Assembly (NCBI GenBank): GCA_021323605.1
Contig: JAJPKS010000317.1
Location: forward strand, 1 to 37,202
DNA: 37,202 nucleotides
Reading direction: 5' to 3'
Source: Bacillota bacterium
GTDB taxonomy: Bacteria; Chloroflexota; Dormibacteria; Dormibacterales; Dormibacteraceae
Under the pieces are notes generated by a model. It was given only the letters and a program-made list of their open reading frames with translations. It had not been told where the DNA came from and ran no database searches. How positions within the stretch are numbered: position 1 is the stretch's first letter; the number at the start of each line of letters is the position of its first letter. This document shows positions 24,666 through 32,267 of this stretch, piece after piece. The position numbers and the translations under genes are program-made.

Positions 24666-25643
24666 CTACCTGGCGGCCGTGCGCCGGGCGGCCTCCACCA
24701 CGCGTTCCAGCGTGGGCAGATACCAGGCCTCCAGCGGACCGGTGGGATAGGGGGAGTCCCAGGCCGCCACCCTGGCCACGGGCGCGTCCAGGGAGTAAAA
24801 GCACTCCTCCTGGAGCGTGGCCGCGATCTCGGCTCCGAACCCGGCCGAGAGGGGGGCCTCGTGCACCACCACCGCCCGGCCGGTGCGTGCCACCTCCGCC
24901 ACCAGGCCGGCGACGTCCAGGGGCACCAGCGTCCGCAGATCGAGCACCGCGGCCGAGATGCCGTCCTCCTCCAGGCGCTCGGCGGCCCGGAGGCACAGCT
25001 CGACGGCGGCGCTCCAGGCGATCAGGGTCAGGTCGGAGCCGGGGCGGGCGATCCTCAGCCGTCCGAAGGGCACGGTGGCGTCGCCCTCCGGCACCTCCTC
25101 GCGGCCGCGCCGGTAGAGCCGCTGGGGCTCGATGAACAGCACCGGGTCCGGGTCCCGGATGGCGGACAGGAGCAGCCCCCGGGCGTCGGCCGGGGTGGCC
25201 GGACAGACCACCTTGATGCCCGGGGTCTGGACGAACTGGGCCTCGATGGCGTCGGGGTGGAACTCGGGCGTCCTCACCCCTCCCCCGAAGGGAGCCCGGA
25301 TCGTCACCTGGCAGTGGTAGCGGCCGCGGCTGCGGAAGCGGTAGCGGGCCAGCTGGGGGCCGATCTGGTGGAAGGCCTGGTGGGTGAAGCCCAGGAACTG
25401 GATCTCGGGGACCGGCACCAGGCCGCTCAGGGCCAGGCCCAGCGAGCTGCCGATGATGGCGCCCTCGGCCAGCGGCATGTCGACCACCCGCTCCGGGCCG
25501 AACCGCTCCAGGAGGCCGTGGGTGGCCCGGAACACGCCGCCCAGCCGGCCCACGTCGAGCCCCAGCACCATCACCCGTTCGTCCCGTTCCATCTCGTGGA
25601 CGAGGGCGTCCCGGATGGCCTCGATCATGGTCAGCGGCGCCAT
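24666..25643 (-). CDS. 2-oxoacid dehydrogenase E1 component, beta subunit
   Basis: The 325-residue protein is a transketolase-like E1 beta: MIEAIRDALVHEMERDERVM at the start, DMPLAEGAIIGSSLGLALSG with the catalytic Glu, GGGVRTPEFHPDAIEAQFVQ, and the C-terminal transketolase domain (SDLTLIAWSAAVELCLRAAE). It pairs with E1 alpha to bind thiamine diphosphate and decarboxylate pyruvate or a branched-chain 2-oxoacid. I start at ATG 25643, which has a strong GAGGAGG upstream; the longer 436-aa track ORF overlaps the alpha gene in another frame. It lies 14 bp after the alpha stop, so the two are co-transcribed and presumably form an alpha2beta2 tetramer. No E2 or E3 gene follows; the next gene is nei on the other strand. 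Confidence 0.93.
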   Translation of the reverse strand: MAPLTMIEAIRDALVHEMERDERVMVLGLDVGRLGGVFRATHGLLERFGPERVVDMPLAEGAIIGSSLGLALSGLVPVPEIQFLGFTHQAFHQIGPQLARYRFRSRGRYHCQVTIRAPFGGGVRTPEFHPDAIEAQFVQTPGIKVVCPATPADARGLLLSAIRDPDPVLFIEPQRLYRRGREEVPEGDATVPFGRLRIARPGSDLTLIAWSAAVELCLRAAERLEEDGISAAVLDLRTLVPLDVAGLVAEVARTGRAVVVHEAPLSAGFGAEIAATLQEECFYSLDAPVARVAAWDSPYPTGPLEAWYLPTLERVVEAARRTAAR

Positions 25644-25657
25644 CGCCTGCCTCCTCC

Positions 25658-26701
25658 TCAGTCCCCGGCCCGGCCCAGCAGCTCCTCCCGTTGCCGGCGC
25701 AGCCGCTCGGGAGGGTCGGCGTAGACGTCGTCGAACAGGTCCTCCGGGCGGGCCGCGGGCATGGCCAGCGCCGTCTCCAGGGCGCCCTCGATCTGCTCGG
25801 CGATCTCCGCCTCCACCGCGGCCCGGACGCCGTCGTCCCACACGCCCTGGGCGGCCAGGTAGGCCTCCAGTCGGCGGATGGGGTCCTCGCGCTCGGCCTG
25901 CTCCAGCCAGCCCTCGGGCAGGTACAGGCGCGGGTTGTCGGTGGTGTTGTGGAAGCTCTGACGGTGGGTGAGGCACTCGATCAGGGTCGGGCCCTCACCG
26001 GCCCGGGCCCGCTCCACCGCCTCCGTCGCCACCTCGTACACGGCCAGCAGGTCGTTCCCGTCCACCTGAACGCCCGGGAAGCCGTAGCCTTCGGCCCGCC
26101 GGTACAGCTCGCCCGCACTCTGGACCGAGCGCGGGGTGGAGATCGCCCACTGGTTGTTGATGAGCACGAAGACCACCGGCGCCCGCTTGACCCCGGCCAG
26201 GTTGCAGGCCTCGTGGAAGTCGCCCTCGCTGGAGGCGCCTTCGCCGCAGTAGGCCATCACCACCCCCGGCTTCCGCTGCAGGGCGAGCCCCCAGGCGAGG
26301 CCCACGGCGTGCTGGAGCTGGGTGGCGAGCGCCACCTGGTTGGGCAGGAGGCGGACCTCGTCCGGGATGCGCGCCGCCTTGCCCCTGCCCAGGTAGCCGG
26401 CGAAGACCCGTTCCAGGGGCATCCCGTGCCGGACCAGGGCGGGCAGCTCCCGGTAGGAGGGGGCGATCCAGTCCACGGTGGGGTCCAGCGCCATCGAGCT
26501 GCCGACCACGCTCGCCTCCTGGCCGCGGACGGGGCTGTAGGTGCCGAACCTGCCCTGGCGGTGCATCGCCGTGGCCCGGGCGTCGAAGGCGCGGCTCAGC
26601 AGCATCCACCGCAGCCCCTCCACCGCCCCCTCCGGACCGAGCCGGGGTCGAGCGCCGTCGAGCAGGTTGCCGTCAGGATCGAGGATGCGATACCCCGTCA
26701 T
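25658..26701 (-). CDS. 2-oxoacid dehydrogenase E1 component, alpha subunit
   Basis: The 347-residue protein carries the thiamine diphosphate motif CGEGASSEGDFHEACNLAG ... INNQWAIS, with RQGRFGTYSPVRGQEA at the N-terminus and VQVDGNDLLAVYEVATEAVE. The segment FHNTTDNPRLY lies at the position of the phosphorylation loop of pyruvate and branched-chain enzymes and slightly favours the branched-chain group, but I cannot settle the substrate. The start is ATG 26701 (a GTG at 26704 is adjacent). The beta gene follows by 14 bp. The gene is divergent from the sedolisin gene across a 140-bp region that carries a sedolisin-directed promoter. Because E2 and E3 are absent here, the complex must draw them from elsewhere in the genome. 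Confidence 0.93.
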   Translation of the reverse strand: MTGYRILDPDGNLLDGARPRLGPEGAVEGLRWMLLSRAFDARATAMHRQGRFGTYSPVRGQEASVVGSSMALDPTVDWIAPSYRELPALVRHGMPLERVFAGYLGRGKAARIPDEVRLLPNQVALATQLQHAVGLAWGLALQRKPGVVMAYCGEGASSEGDFHEACNLAGVKRAPVVFVLINNQWAISTPRSVQSAGELYRRAEGYGFPGVQVDGNDLLAVYEVATEAVERARAGEGPTLIECLTHRQSFHNTTDNPRLYLPEGWLEQAEREDPIRRLEAYLAAQGVWDDGVRAAVEAEIAEQIEGALETALAMPAARPEDLFDDVYADPPERLRRQREELLGRAGD

Positions 26702-26739
26702 CACCGCTCATTCTGCGGGCGCGATCGGCAGTTCGCAGC

Positions 26740-26768
26740 TTGCCTTTGCCGGTGCCGGACTCTATCCT
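26740..26768 (+). promoter_or_regulatory. Candidate sigma70-type promoter of the sedolisin gene
   Basis: TTGCCT (26740-26745) and TATCCT (26763-26768) are separated by 17 bp, the ideal spacing. Transcription would start near 26775, leaving a leader of about 67 nt that ends with GGGGAGG before the ATG. Confidence 0.5.
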
Positions 26769-26841
26769 TGACGTCCGGCGCCCGGGGAGCCGGCGTCGCG
26801 CTCAACGTCTGGACTACGTCGTGGCAACTGCGGGGAGGTGC

Positions 26842-28323
26842 ATGGATCGTTCCGATGGCTCGGCTCGTGCCCTGGCGTGCGCGCTGGTCGCCGTGGTCGC
26901 GATCGGGGCGCCGGTGGAGGGCCACGGGCCGGCCCGGGGCGCCGTCCCTCGCCCGCCCTTCTCCCTGCCGCTCCCCGGGCACGCCCTCGACCGGCCGCCG
27001 AGCACGGCGACCTGCCGGCGGCTCTTCCGCCTCGCCTGCTACGGGCCGGACCAGGTGCGGCGTGCCTACGGTCTGCCGGCACTCCTGGCCCGGGGGCTGG
27101 ACGGCCGTGGGCGCACGATCGCGGTCATCGACCCCTACGGATCCCCCACCATCGAGCAGGACCTGTCCCGCTTCGATCGCTCGCTGTCGCTGCCCGACCC
27201 GCCGTGGATCCGGGTGATCGCGCCCTCGGGTCTTCCCCCCTTCGACGACGCCGACCCCGGCCTGGTGGCCTGGGCGGAGGAGACCTCGCTCGACGTGGAG
27301 TGGGCGCACGTGATGGCTCCCGGGGCCGCCCTCCTGGTGGTCGCCGTCCCGCTCTCCGACGCGGACGGGCTCCAGGGGTTCTCGGACATCGAGCGGGCCG
27401 AGGAGTGGGTGATCCGTCACGACCTCGCCGACGTGATCGTGGAGAGCTTCGGCGAGGCCGAGACCGCCCTCCCCACCCCGGCTGCGATGCCCTCCCTGCG
27501 CGAGGGCCTGGAGCTGGCCCGAGCGCGGCGCGTGACCGTGGTGGCGGCCGCGGGCGACACCGGCTCCACGCAGACGCTCCCGGACGGGAGCTGCTGTTAC
27601 CGGCATCCCGTGGTCTCCTGGCCGGCCTCGGACCCGCTGGTCACCTCGGTCGGCGGCACCCGACTGCAGCTCGACGACGCCGGCGTTCGCGAGGCGCCGG
27701 ACGCGGTCTGGAACGACCCCGGCTCCGTGCTGGGCGGCGACCCCCGGGCCACGGCCGGGGCCGGCGGGGGTGGGCTCTCGCGTCTCTTCCCCCGGCCGGC
27801 CTTCCAGGACGGCGTGGCCGGAACGGTGGGAGACCACCGGGGCGTGCCCGACGTCAGCCTGAGCGCGGCCCTGGACGGGTCGGTGGTCGTGTACTGGAGC
27901 TTCGCCGGCGGGTGGACGGAGCCCGGCTACCACCTCCTGGGGGGGACCAGCGAGGCGGCGCCGCTCTTCGCCGGGCTGGTCGCGATCGCGGACCAGCTCG
28001 CCGGAACCCGGCTCGGCTGGTTGAACGGCCGGCTGTACACCCTGGCCGCCCGCGGCCCCGGGAGCGGGATCGTGGACGTCACCGTCGGCGACAACCACCA
28101 GTCGTTCCCGGACGCGGAGGGACGATGGGTCACGGTGCCCGGCTTCCGCGCCCGGCCCGGCTACGATCTCGCCAGCGGTCTGGGAACGGTCGACGCCGCC
28201 CGGCTCTGCCTCGCCCTGGCCCGGCGACCAGGACGGATGGAGGCGGGTGAGGCCGCGGCCGGCGCGCCGCGTCCTCCTCACTCCGAGGCGATGGCCTCGT
28301 CCAGTGAACGCTTCAGGGTGTGA
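26842..28323 (+). CDS. Secreted sedolisin (S53) serine-carboxyl peptidase lacking a propeptide domain
   Basis: The 493-residue protein has a signal-like N-terminus (ALACALVAVVAIGAPVEG) and then almost directly the S53 catalytic domain. The catalytic set is complete: Glu147 and Asp151 in EETSLDVEW, Asp239 in VVAAAGDTGST and Ser370 in GGTSEAAPLFAG. PGYDLASGLGTVD near the end fits the calcium site. It should be an acid-active extracellular endopeptidase. Most family members carry a long N-terminal propeptide of 150-200 residues; here only about 45 residues separate the signal from the catalytic start (CYGPDQVRRAYGL). The ATG at 26842 has GGGGAGG 4 nt upstream. The last 25 or so residues (GEAAAGAPRPPHSEAMASSS) are unconserved and overlap the opposite-strand membrane gene by 46 bp. 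Confidence 0.9.
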   Translation: MDRSDGSARALACALVAVVAIGAPVEGHGPARGAVPRPPFSLPLPGHALDRPPSTATCRRLFRLACYGPDQVRRAYGLPALLARGLDGRGRTIAVIDPYGSPTIEQDLSRFDRSLSLPDPPWIRVIAPSGLPPFDDADPGLVAWAEETSLDVEWAHVMAPGAALLVVAVPLSDADGLQGFSDIERAEEWVIRHDLADVIVESFGEAETALPTPAAMPSLREGLELARARRVTVVAAAGDTGSTQTLPDGSCCYRHPVVSWPASDPLVTSVGGTRLQLDDAGVREAPDAVWNDPGSVLGGDPRATAGAGGGGLSRLFPRPAFQDGVAGTVGDHRGVPDVSLSAALDGSVVVYWSFAGGWTEPGYHLLGGTSEAAPLFAGLVAIADQLAGTRLGWLNGRLYTLAARGPGSGIVDVTVGDNHQSFPDAEGRWVTVPGFRARPGYDLASGLGTVDAARLCLALARRPGRMEAGEAAAGAPRPPHSEAMASSSERFRV

Positions 28324-28619
28324 ATGGAGTCGACGGGGACCGGCGCCTCCTCGATCCAGTGGAAGATGGTGTCGACGACCCGCCGCCAGGCGGACACCTG
28401 GCGCTCCATCGCCGAGCCCCAGTACGATCTCGAGGCCCCGGCCGCGGCCAGCGATCCGGCGATGACGCAGCAGAGCACGCCCGTGACCAGCTCCATCCAG
28501 TTCAACCAGTTGAGCGGGTGGAGCAGGACCAGCATCAGGATGCCCAGCCCCAGGTTCACGCCCGTGCAGACGGGCAACACGACTCGATAGAAGATGATGC
28601 TGCGTCCCTTTCGATCCAT
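28278..28619 (-). CDS. Small two-helix membrane protein, function unknown
   Basis: The 113-residue protein starts at ATG 28619 (MDRKGRSIIFYRVVLPVCTG). It has two hydrophobic segments, about 9-32 (IIFYRVVLPVCTGVNLGLGILMLVLL) and 42-60 (ELVTGVLCCVIAGSLAAAG), joined by an aromatic turn (HPLNWLNWM). An amphipathic, acidic C-terminus follows (RRVVDTIFHWIEEAPVPVDS). The 205-aa track ORF adds 92 low-complexity residues. I do not recognise the family. Its 3' end overlaps the sedolisin 3' end by 46 bp on the opposite strand. The membrane helices, a sensible start and lower codon bias support it as real. It may be linked to the protease or to the two-component pair that begins 392 bp away, but only position suggests this. 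Confidence 0.65.
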   Translation of the reverse strand: MDRKGRSIIFYRVVLPVCTGVNLGLGILMLVLLHPLNWLNWMELVTGVLCCVIAGSLAAAGASRSYWGSAMERQVSAWRRVVDTIFHWIEEAPVPVDSIHTLKRSLDEAIASE

Positions 28620-28876
28620 CTTCCCTATCCCCGATGTTCCCTGTCCCCAGGTCCAGGTACGAGGTCCGCGTCCCCCCGGATCACGCGATATCGACCTCGT
28701 GATTTTCCCCAAGGATGACCTCTGGGGTGAGGAATGCCAATGGGACCTCTGTCCCGGCCCCGGGGGACTTGCCCGTGGGCGCGCCGGGAAGGGGTGCGGC
28801 CCGGCGGCCCCGAAATACGGGGCGGGGCCGGTCCAGCGCGTCCAGCCCCGGCGGACCTGGGACAGGAGGGATCCGG

Positions 28877-28896
28877 AATGGTCAGTTCTGACCATT
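28877..28896. promoter_or_regulatory. Perfect 20-bp palindrome, candidate operator
   Basis: AATGGTCAG-TT-CTGACCATT has 9-bp arms with no mismatch. Its right edge overlaps the TTGACT -35 box of the downstream two-component genes, a position suited to a repressor or a class II activator. The arms have a mixed base composition, so chance is an unlikely explanation. Confidence 0.65.
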
Positions 28897-28924
28897 GACT
28901 TCAGTGTTTCCGACAGGGTTTAGT
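28895..28924 (+). promoter_or_regulatory. Candidate promoter of the NarX/NarL-type pair
   Basis: TTGACT (28895-28900) and TTTAGT (28919-28924) are 18 bp apart. Transcription would start near 28931, about 80 nt before the kinase ATG. Confidence 0.5.
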
Positions 28925-29011
28925 TCAGTTGACTCACCAGCGGTGGGTCGGCAGTGGAAGAGGGGTTCCGGGGCGCGGACCGCCGACCTGTTTCGAGGCT
29001 ACGGAGGTCCC

Positions 29012-29770
29012 ATGCGAGAGGAGGGTTCACGAAGGGTGTGGCGGCAGGCGGGGTGCGAGGAGGACCGAGGGCCCGGGGAGACCCGGGACGAGGCCCTGGC
29101 GCGCCTCGGGCCGGATGAGCTCGACCAGCTCACGCGCCGCGCGGAGAGCGAGGTGAAGCGACGGCTGGCGAGAGAGCTGCACGACTCGGTCGCGCAGATC
29201 CTGACCCAGATGGTCGTCGACATGGAGAGCTTCAAGCTCGACCAGTCCGGCCAGCGTCAGGTGGTGGAGCGGGTCGACCATCTCCAGGAGTCGACCCGTG
29301 AGGTGCTGACCAACCTCCGCCAGCTCCTGTACGAGCTGAGAGAAGAGCCCTCCATCGACAGCAGTTTCGTCCAGAGCGTCCGCCAGTTGCTGGGCCGCTT
29401 CGAGCGCAGCACGGGCATTCGCTCCAAGCTCAGGGTCTCCACCCGGTGGCCCTCCTGCATCTCCGCCGCCGTCGCCCACAACCTCTACCGCATCGTCGAG
29501 GAGGCGCTGAACAACGTGCGCCTGCACAGCGGGGCGGCTCGAGTGGACGTCCTCTTGCAGGCCGTGGGGGACGGGGTGGCCCTCACCGTCCGTGACGACG
29601 GCCGGGGCCTGCAGCGGCTGGGGGAGGAGGGGCAAGGCGGCATGGGGCTCTTGGGCATGCGGGAGCGGGCGGCGCTGCTCGGAGGTGAGGTCAACATCAT
29701 CAGCCGCGGCGGCCGGGGAACGACCGTGCGAGCCGTCGTGCCGAGGATTGCCAAGGAGATGTCCAGGTGA
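29012..29770 (+). CDS. NarX/DegS-type cytoplasmic histidine kinase (HisKA_3)
   Basis: The 252-residue kinase begins with about 45 charged residues, then a HisKA_3 dimerisation domain with His57 in RRLARELHDSVAQILTQM. The HATPase domain shows YRIVEEALNNVRLHSGA, RDDGRGL and GGMGLLGMRERAALLGGEV. It has no transmembrane helix and no recognisable sensor domain, so it is cytoplasmic and either senses an internal signal or takes input from a partner protein. I start at ATG 29012, which has ACGGAGG 6 nt upstream; the track start at 28895 lies inside the promoter. The stop overlaps the response-regulator start (GTGA), so the two are translationally coupled and form a cognate pair. The upstream palindrome suggests regulated or autoregulated expression. 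Confidence 0.92.
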   Translation: MREEGSRRVWRQAGCEEDRGPGETRDEALARLGPDELDQLTRRAESEVKRRLARELHDSVAQILTQMVVDMESFKLDQSGQRQVVERVDHLQESTREVLTNLRQLLYELREEPSIDSSFVQSVRQLLGRFERSTGIRSKLRVSTRWPSCISAAVAHNLYRIVEEALNNVRLHSGAARVDVLLQAVGDGVALTVRDDGRGLQRLGEEGQGGMGLLGMRERAALLGGEVNIISRGGRGTTVRAVVPRIAKEMSR

Positions 29771-30423
29771 CCCAAACCGCTACCAAGGTCCGGGTGCTGG
29801 TCGCCGACGACCAGACGCTCTTTCGCGCCGGGCTGGTCCGGCTGCTCGAGGAGGATCCTCGGGTGGAGGTCGTGGGGCAGGCCGGGGACGGTGCCGAGGC
29901 GGTCGAGATGGCCGGCCGGCTGCGGCCGGACGTCGTCCTCATGGACCTGCGGATGCCGAACCTCGACGGCATCGAGGCCACCCGCCGGATCGTCGCCGAG
30001 TTCCCCGAGGTCCGCGTTCTCCTCTTGACCGTCCTCGACGCGGACAACAACGTCATCCAGGCCCTCAAGGCGGGCGCCAGTGGCTACATCCTGAAGGACT
30101 CGAAGCCGGACTCCATCGTCTCGAGCCTGCTCGCGGTCATGGCCGGCGAGCGGGTCATGGCCAGCGCGGTGGCCAACCGGGTCCTGGAGATGCTGACCGG
30201 GACCACGACCCCGAAGGAGTTCTACGACGGGCTCACCAGCCGGGAGATCGAGATCCTGAAGCTCCTGGCCGGCGGGATGGCCAACAAGCAGATCGCCTAC
30301 CGGCTCAAGATCAGCGAAAAGACCGTCCGCAACCACGTCAGCAACATGTACGAGAAGCTCGGGATCTACGATCGCTCCCAGGCCGTGCTGTACGCGGTGC
30401 GCAAGGGCCTGGTCGAGGTCTGA
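29767..30423 (+). CDS. NarL/LuxR-family response regulator
   Basis: The 218-residue protein has a receiver domain (about 8-122) with DD at 14-15, acceptor Asp60 in [16 protein letters not shown], Thr in LLTVLDADN and Lys in YILKDSK. A C-terminal LuxR HTH follows (about 150-212: [34 protein letters not shown]). The start is the GTG within the GTGA overlap with the kinase. Phosphorylation by that kinase should drive dimerisation and binding to inverted sites; the perfect palindrome at 28877 is a natural candidate for autoregulation. Other targets may include the small membrane protein, which is divergent from the pair. A hairpin follows the stop. Confidence 0.94.
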   Translation: MTQTATKVRVLVADDQTLFRAGLVRLLEEDPRVEVVGQAGDGAEAVEMAGRLRPDVVLMDLRMPNLDGIEATRRIVAEFPEVRVLLLTVLDADNNVIQALKAGASGYILKDSKPDSIVSSLLAVMAGERVMASAVANRVLEMLTGTTTPKEFYDGLTSREIEILKLLAGGMANKQIAYRLKISEKTVRNHVSNMYEKLGIYDRSQAVLYAVRKGLVEV

Positions 30424-30448
30424 GGGTCGGTTCGGGCTGCGGGGACCA

Positions 30449-30482
30449 GGGCCGGGCGGCGGGCTCCCGTCCGCTCGGGCCC
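30449..30482 (+). terminator. Candidate hairpin terminator after the response regulator
   Basis: GGGCCGGGCGG pairs with CCGCTCGGGCCC (11 pairs including one G-U, one bulged base) around an 11-nt loop, 25 bp after the stop. No T-tract is present. The rest of the 178-bp gap to the amidase shows nothing else. Confidence 0.35.
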
Positions 30483-30601
30483 GGGCTGTGAGCGGCGCGG
30501 GGGGCCGCTCGTCACCTGGGTTCCCACGCCCTATGCTGCGCTCGGAGCCGGCCGAGGCCAGGTCGGCGCTGGACGGTGCGGGAGGTCCCGGGAGGTGCTG
30601 G

Positions 30602-32035
30602 ATGGATGAGCTGGCGTTCGTCGATGCCACCGCCCAGGCGGAGCTGGTGAGGCGGCGTGAGATCGCGCCTCGTGAGCTGGTCGAAGCCGCCGTGGCCCGG
30701 ATCGAACGGCTCAACCCGGCCCTCAACGCCGTCATCACCCCGCTCTTCGACCAGGCCCTGGAGCGGGCGCGCGGCCCGTTGCCGGAGGGTCCCTTCACGG
30801 GCGTGCCCTTCGTGCTGAAGGACCTGATCGCGGAGCTGGCGGGGGCCCCCCACCGGGAGGGCTCCGCCTTCCTGGAGGGCTACGTCAGCCAGCACGACCA
30901 GGAGCTGGTCGTGCGCCATCGCCGGGCGGGGCTGATCGTGGTCGGCAAGACCAACGTCCCCGAGTTCGGCATCCTGCCCACCACCGAGCCCCGGCGTTTT
31001 GGGCCCACCCGGAACCCGTGGGATCCGGGGCGGTCGCCGGGCGGGTCCAGCGGCGGGACGGCCGCGGCCGTGGCCGCCGGCATGGTGCCCATGGGCCATG
31101 GCAGCGACGGCGGGGGCTCGATCCGCATTCCCGCTTCCTGCTGCGGTCTCTTCGGGCTCAAGCCCACCCGTGGTCGGGTCACCCTGGGGCCCGCGTTCGG
31201 GGACGTGATGAGCGGGCTGGTGTGCGAGCACGCCATCACCCGCAGCGTCCGGGACAGCGCCGCTCTCCTGGACGCGACGGCCGGGCCGGCCCCGGGCGAT
31301 CCCTACCTGGCGCCGGAGCCGGCCCGGCCCTTCGCCGAGGAGGTGAAGCTGGATCCGGGATGCCTGCGCGTGGCCGTGGTGACCGAGTCCCCGACCGGGC
31401 TGCCGGTGGACGCGGAATGCGTCGCCGCCGTGACCGACGCCGCTCGCCTCTGTGCGTCGCTGGGCCACGAGATCGTGGAGCACTCCTTCTCGGACCTGGA
31501 CCCGGGGGCCATCACCGACGCCTTCCTCGTGCTCTGGTCGGCGGGCCAGGCGGCGCTGGTGGACTGGTGGGCACGGCGGCTGGGCCGGGAGCCCGCCCCG
31601 GAGCAGCTGGAGCCCCTGACCCGGGCCTTGAGTCAAATGGGACGGCAGCGCACCGCCGGCGAGTACCTGCTCGCGGTCGGGCTCCTGCAGCAGGTGAGCC
31701 GCCGGATCGCGGAGGCCTTCGCCGGCTTCGACGTGCTCCTCTCCCCGACCATGGCCGAGCTTCCGGCACCGCTCGGTTCCTTCGAGGCGCCCGACGACGA
31801 TCCCCTCTTCCCGCTGTTGCGGGCGACCCCGTTCGCCTCCTTCACCGTGCTCGCCAACGTGACCGGCCAGCCGGCGATGTCGGTCCCCCTGTACTGGACG
31901 GCGGCCGGGCTGCCGATCGGGGTGATGTTCACCGGCCGTTTCGGCGACGAGGCCACGCTCTTTCGGCTGGCGGCCCAGCTGGAGGCGGCGCGCCCCTGGG
32001 CGGGGCGACGGCCGCCGCTCGGGACGGGCGCCTGA
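30602..32035 (+). CDS. Amidase signature family hydrolase
   Basis: The 477-residue enzyme shows the complete Ser-cisSer-Lys triad of the amidase signature family: Lys73 in PFVLKDL, the cis-Ser150 in [16 protein letters not shown] and the nucleophile Ser173 in [21 protein letters not shown]-type sequence ([11 protein letters not shown]) and a C-terminal [11 protein letters not shown] ... [15 protein letters not shown] are typical of 6-aminohexanoate-dimer hydrolase-like or GatA-like amidases. No GatB or GatC gene adjoins, so it is probably a free amidase acting on a small amide rather than tRNA. I start at ATG 30602, which has GGGAGG upstream; the extra 38 residues of the track ORF are unlike the family. 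A short direct repeat, GGCGCCTGA twice, spans the stop. Confidence 0.92.
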   Translation: MDELAFVDATAQAELVRRREIAPRELVEAAVARIERLNPALNAVITPLFDQALERARGPLPEGPFTGVPFVLKDLIAELAGAPHREGSAFLEGYVSQHDQELVVRHRRAGLIVVGKTNVPEFGILPTTEPRRFGPTRNPWDPGRSPGGSSGGTAAAVAAGMVPMGHGSDGGGSIRIPASCCGLFGLKPTRGRVTLGPAFGDVMSGLVCEHAITRSVRDSAALLDATAGPAPGDPYLAPEPARPFAEEVKLDPGCLRVAVVTESPTGLPVDAECVAAVTDAARLCASLGHEIVEHSFSDLDPGAITDAFLVLWSAGQAALVDWWARRLGREPAPEQLEPLTRALSQMGRQRTAGEYLLAVGLLQQVSRRIAEAFAGFDVLLSPTMAELPAPLGSFEAPDDDPLFPLLRATPFASFTVLANVTGQPAMSVPLYWTAAGLPIGVMFTGRFGDEATLFRLAAQLEAARPWAGRRPPLGTGA

Positions 32036-32267
32036 TCGGCGCCTGACGCCCGCTCCGATTCCAGATCGGGACGGGACAAGACGGGGGTCTTCGTGCCATC
32101 GTGGAAGGGCATGGAGGTTGCGGGGTCGGCCCCGTCGTGTGGCTGGGCCCGTGGGCCGGGGTCGTGGAGGAGACGATGCCCGGGCGGGCCGCCGGGGCGG
32201 GCGCCGCGGTCGCGACCGCCACGGGCTCCGGCCTGGCCGGTGGGGGAGGGAAGGGACGTGGTCTGGG

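Larger units (their letters stand above)
28620..29011. other. 392-bp divergent intergenic region with regulatory signals
   Basis: This lies between the small membrane gene and the two-component pair. It is noticeably less GC-rich than the coding DNA near 28690-28730 and 28870-28930. It contains a perfect 20-bp palindrome overlapping a -35 box (annotated separately) and a small hairpin GCCCCG-AAATA-CGGGGC at 28807-28823. The track ORFs crossing it have no credible protein features. Confidence 0.6.

Noticed and set aside
28594-28923. 109-aa plus-strand ORF in the divergent region before the two-component pair
   Set aside because: It has no ribosome-binding site, overlaps the small membrane gene and the promoter, and its composition is not protein-like.
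32021-32051. Direct repeat GGCGCCTGA twice at the amidase stop, as an attachment site
   Set aside because: It is only 9 bp, built from a palindromic hexamer common in GC-rich DNA, and no integrase or element boundary is nearby.
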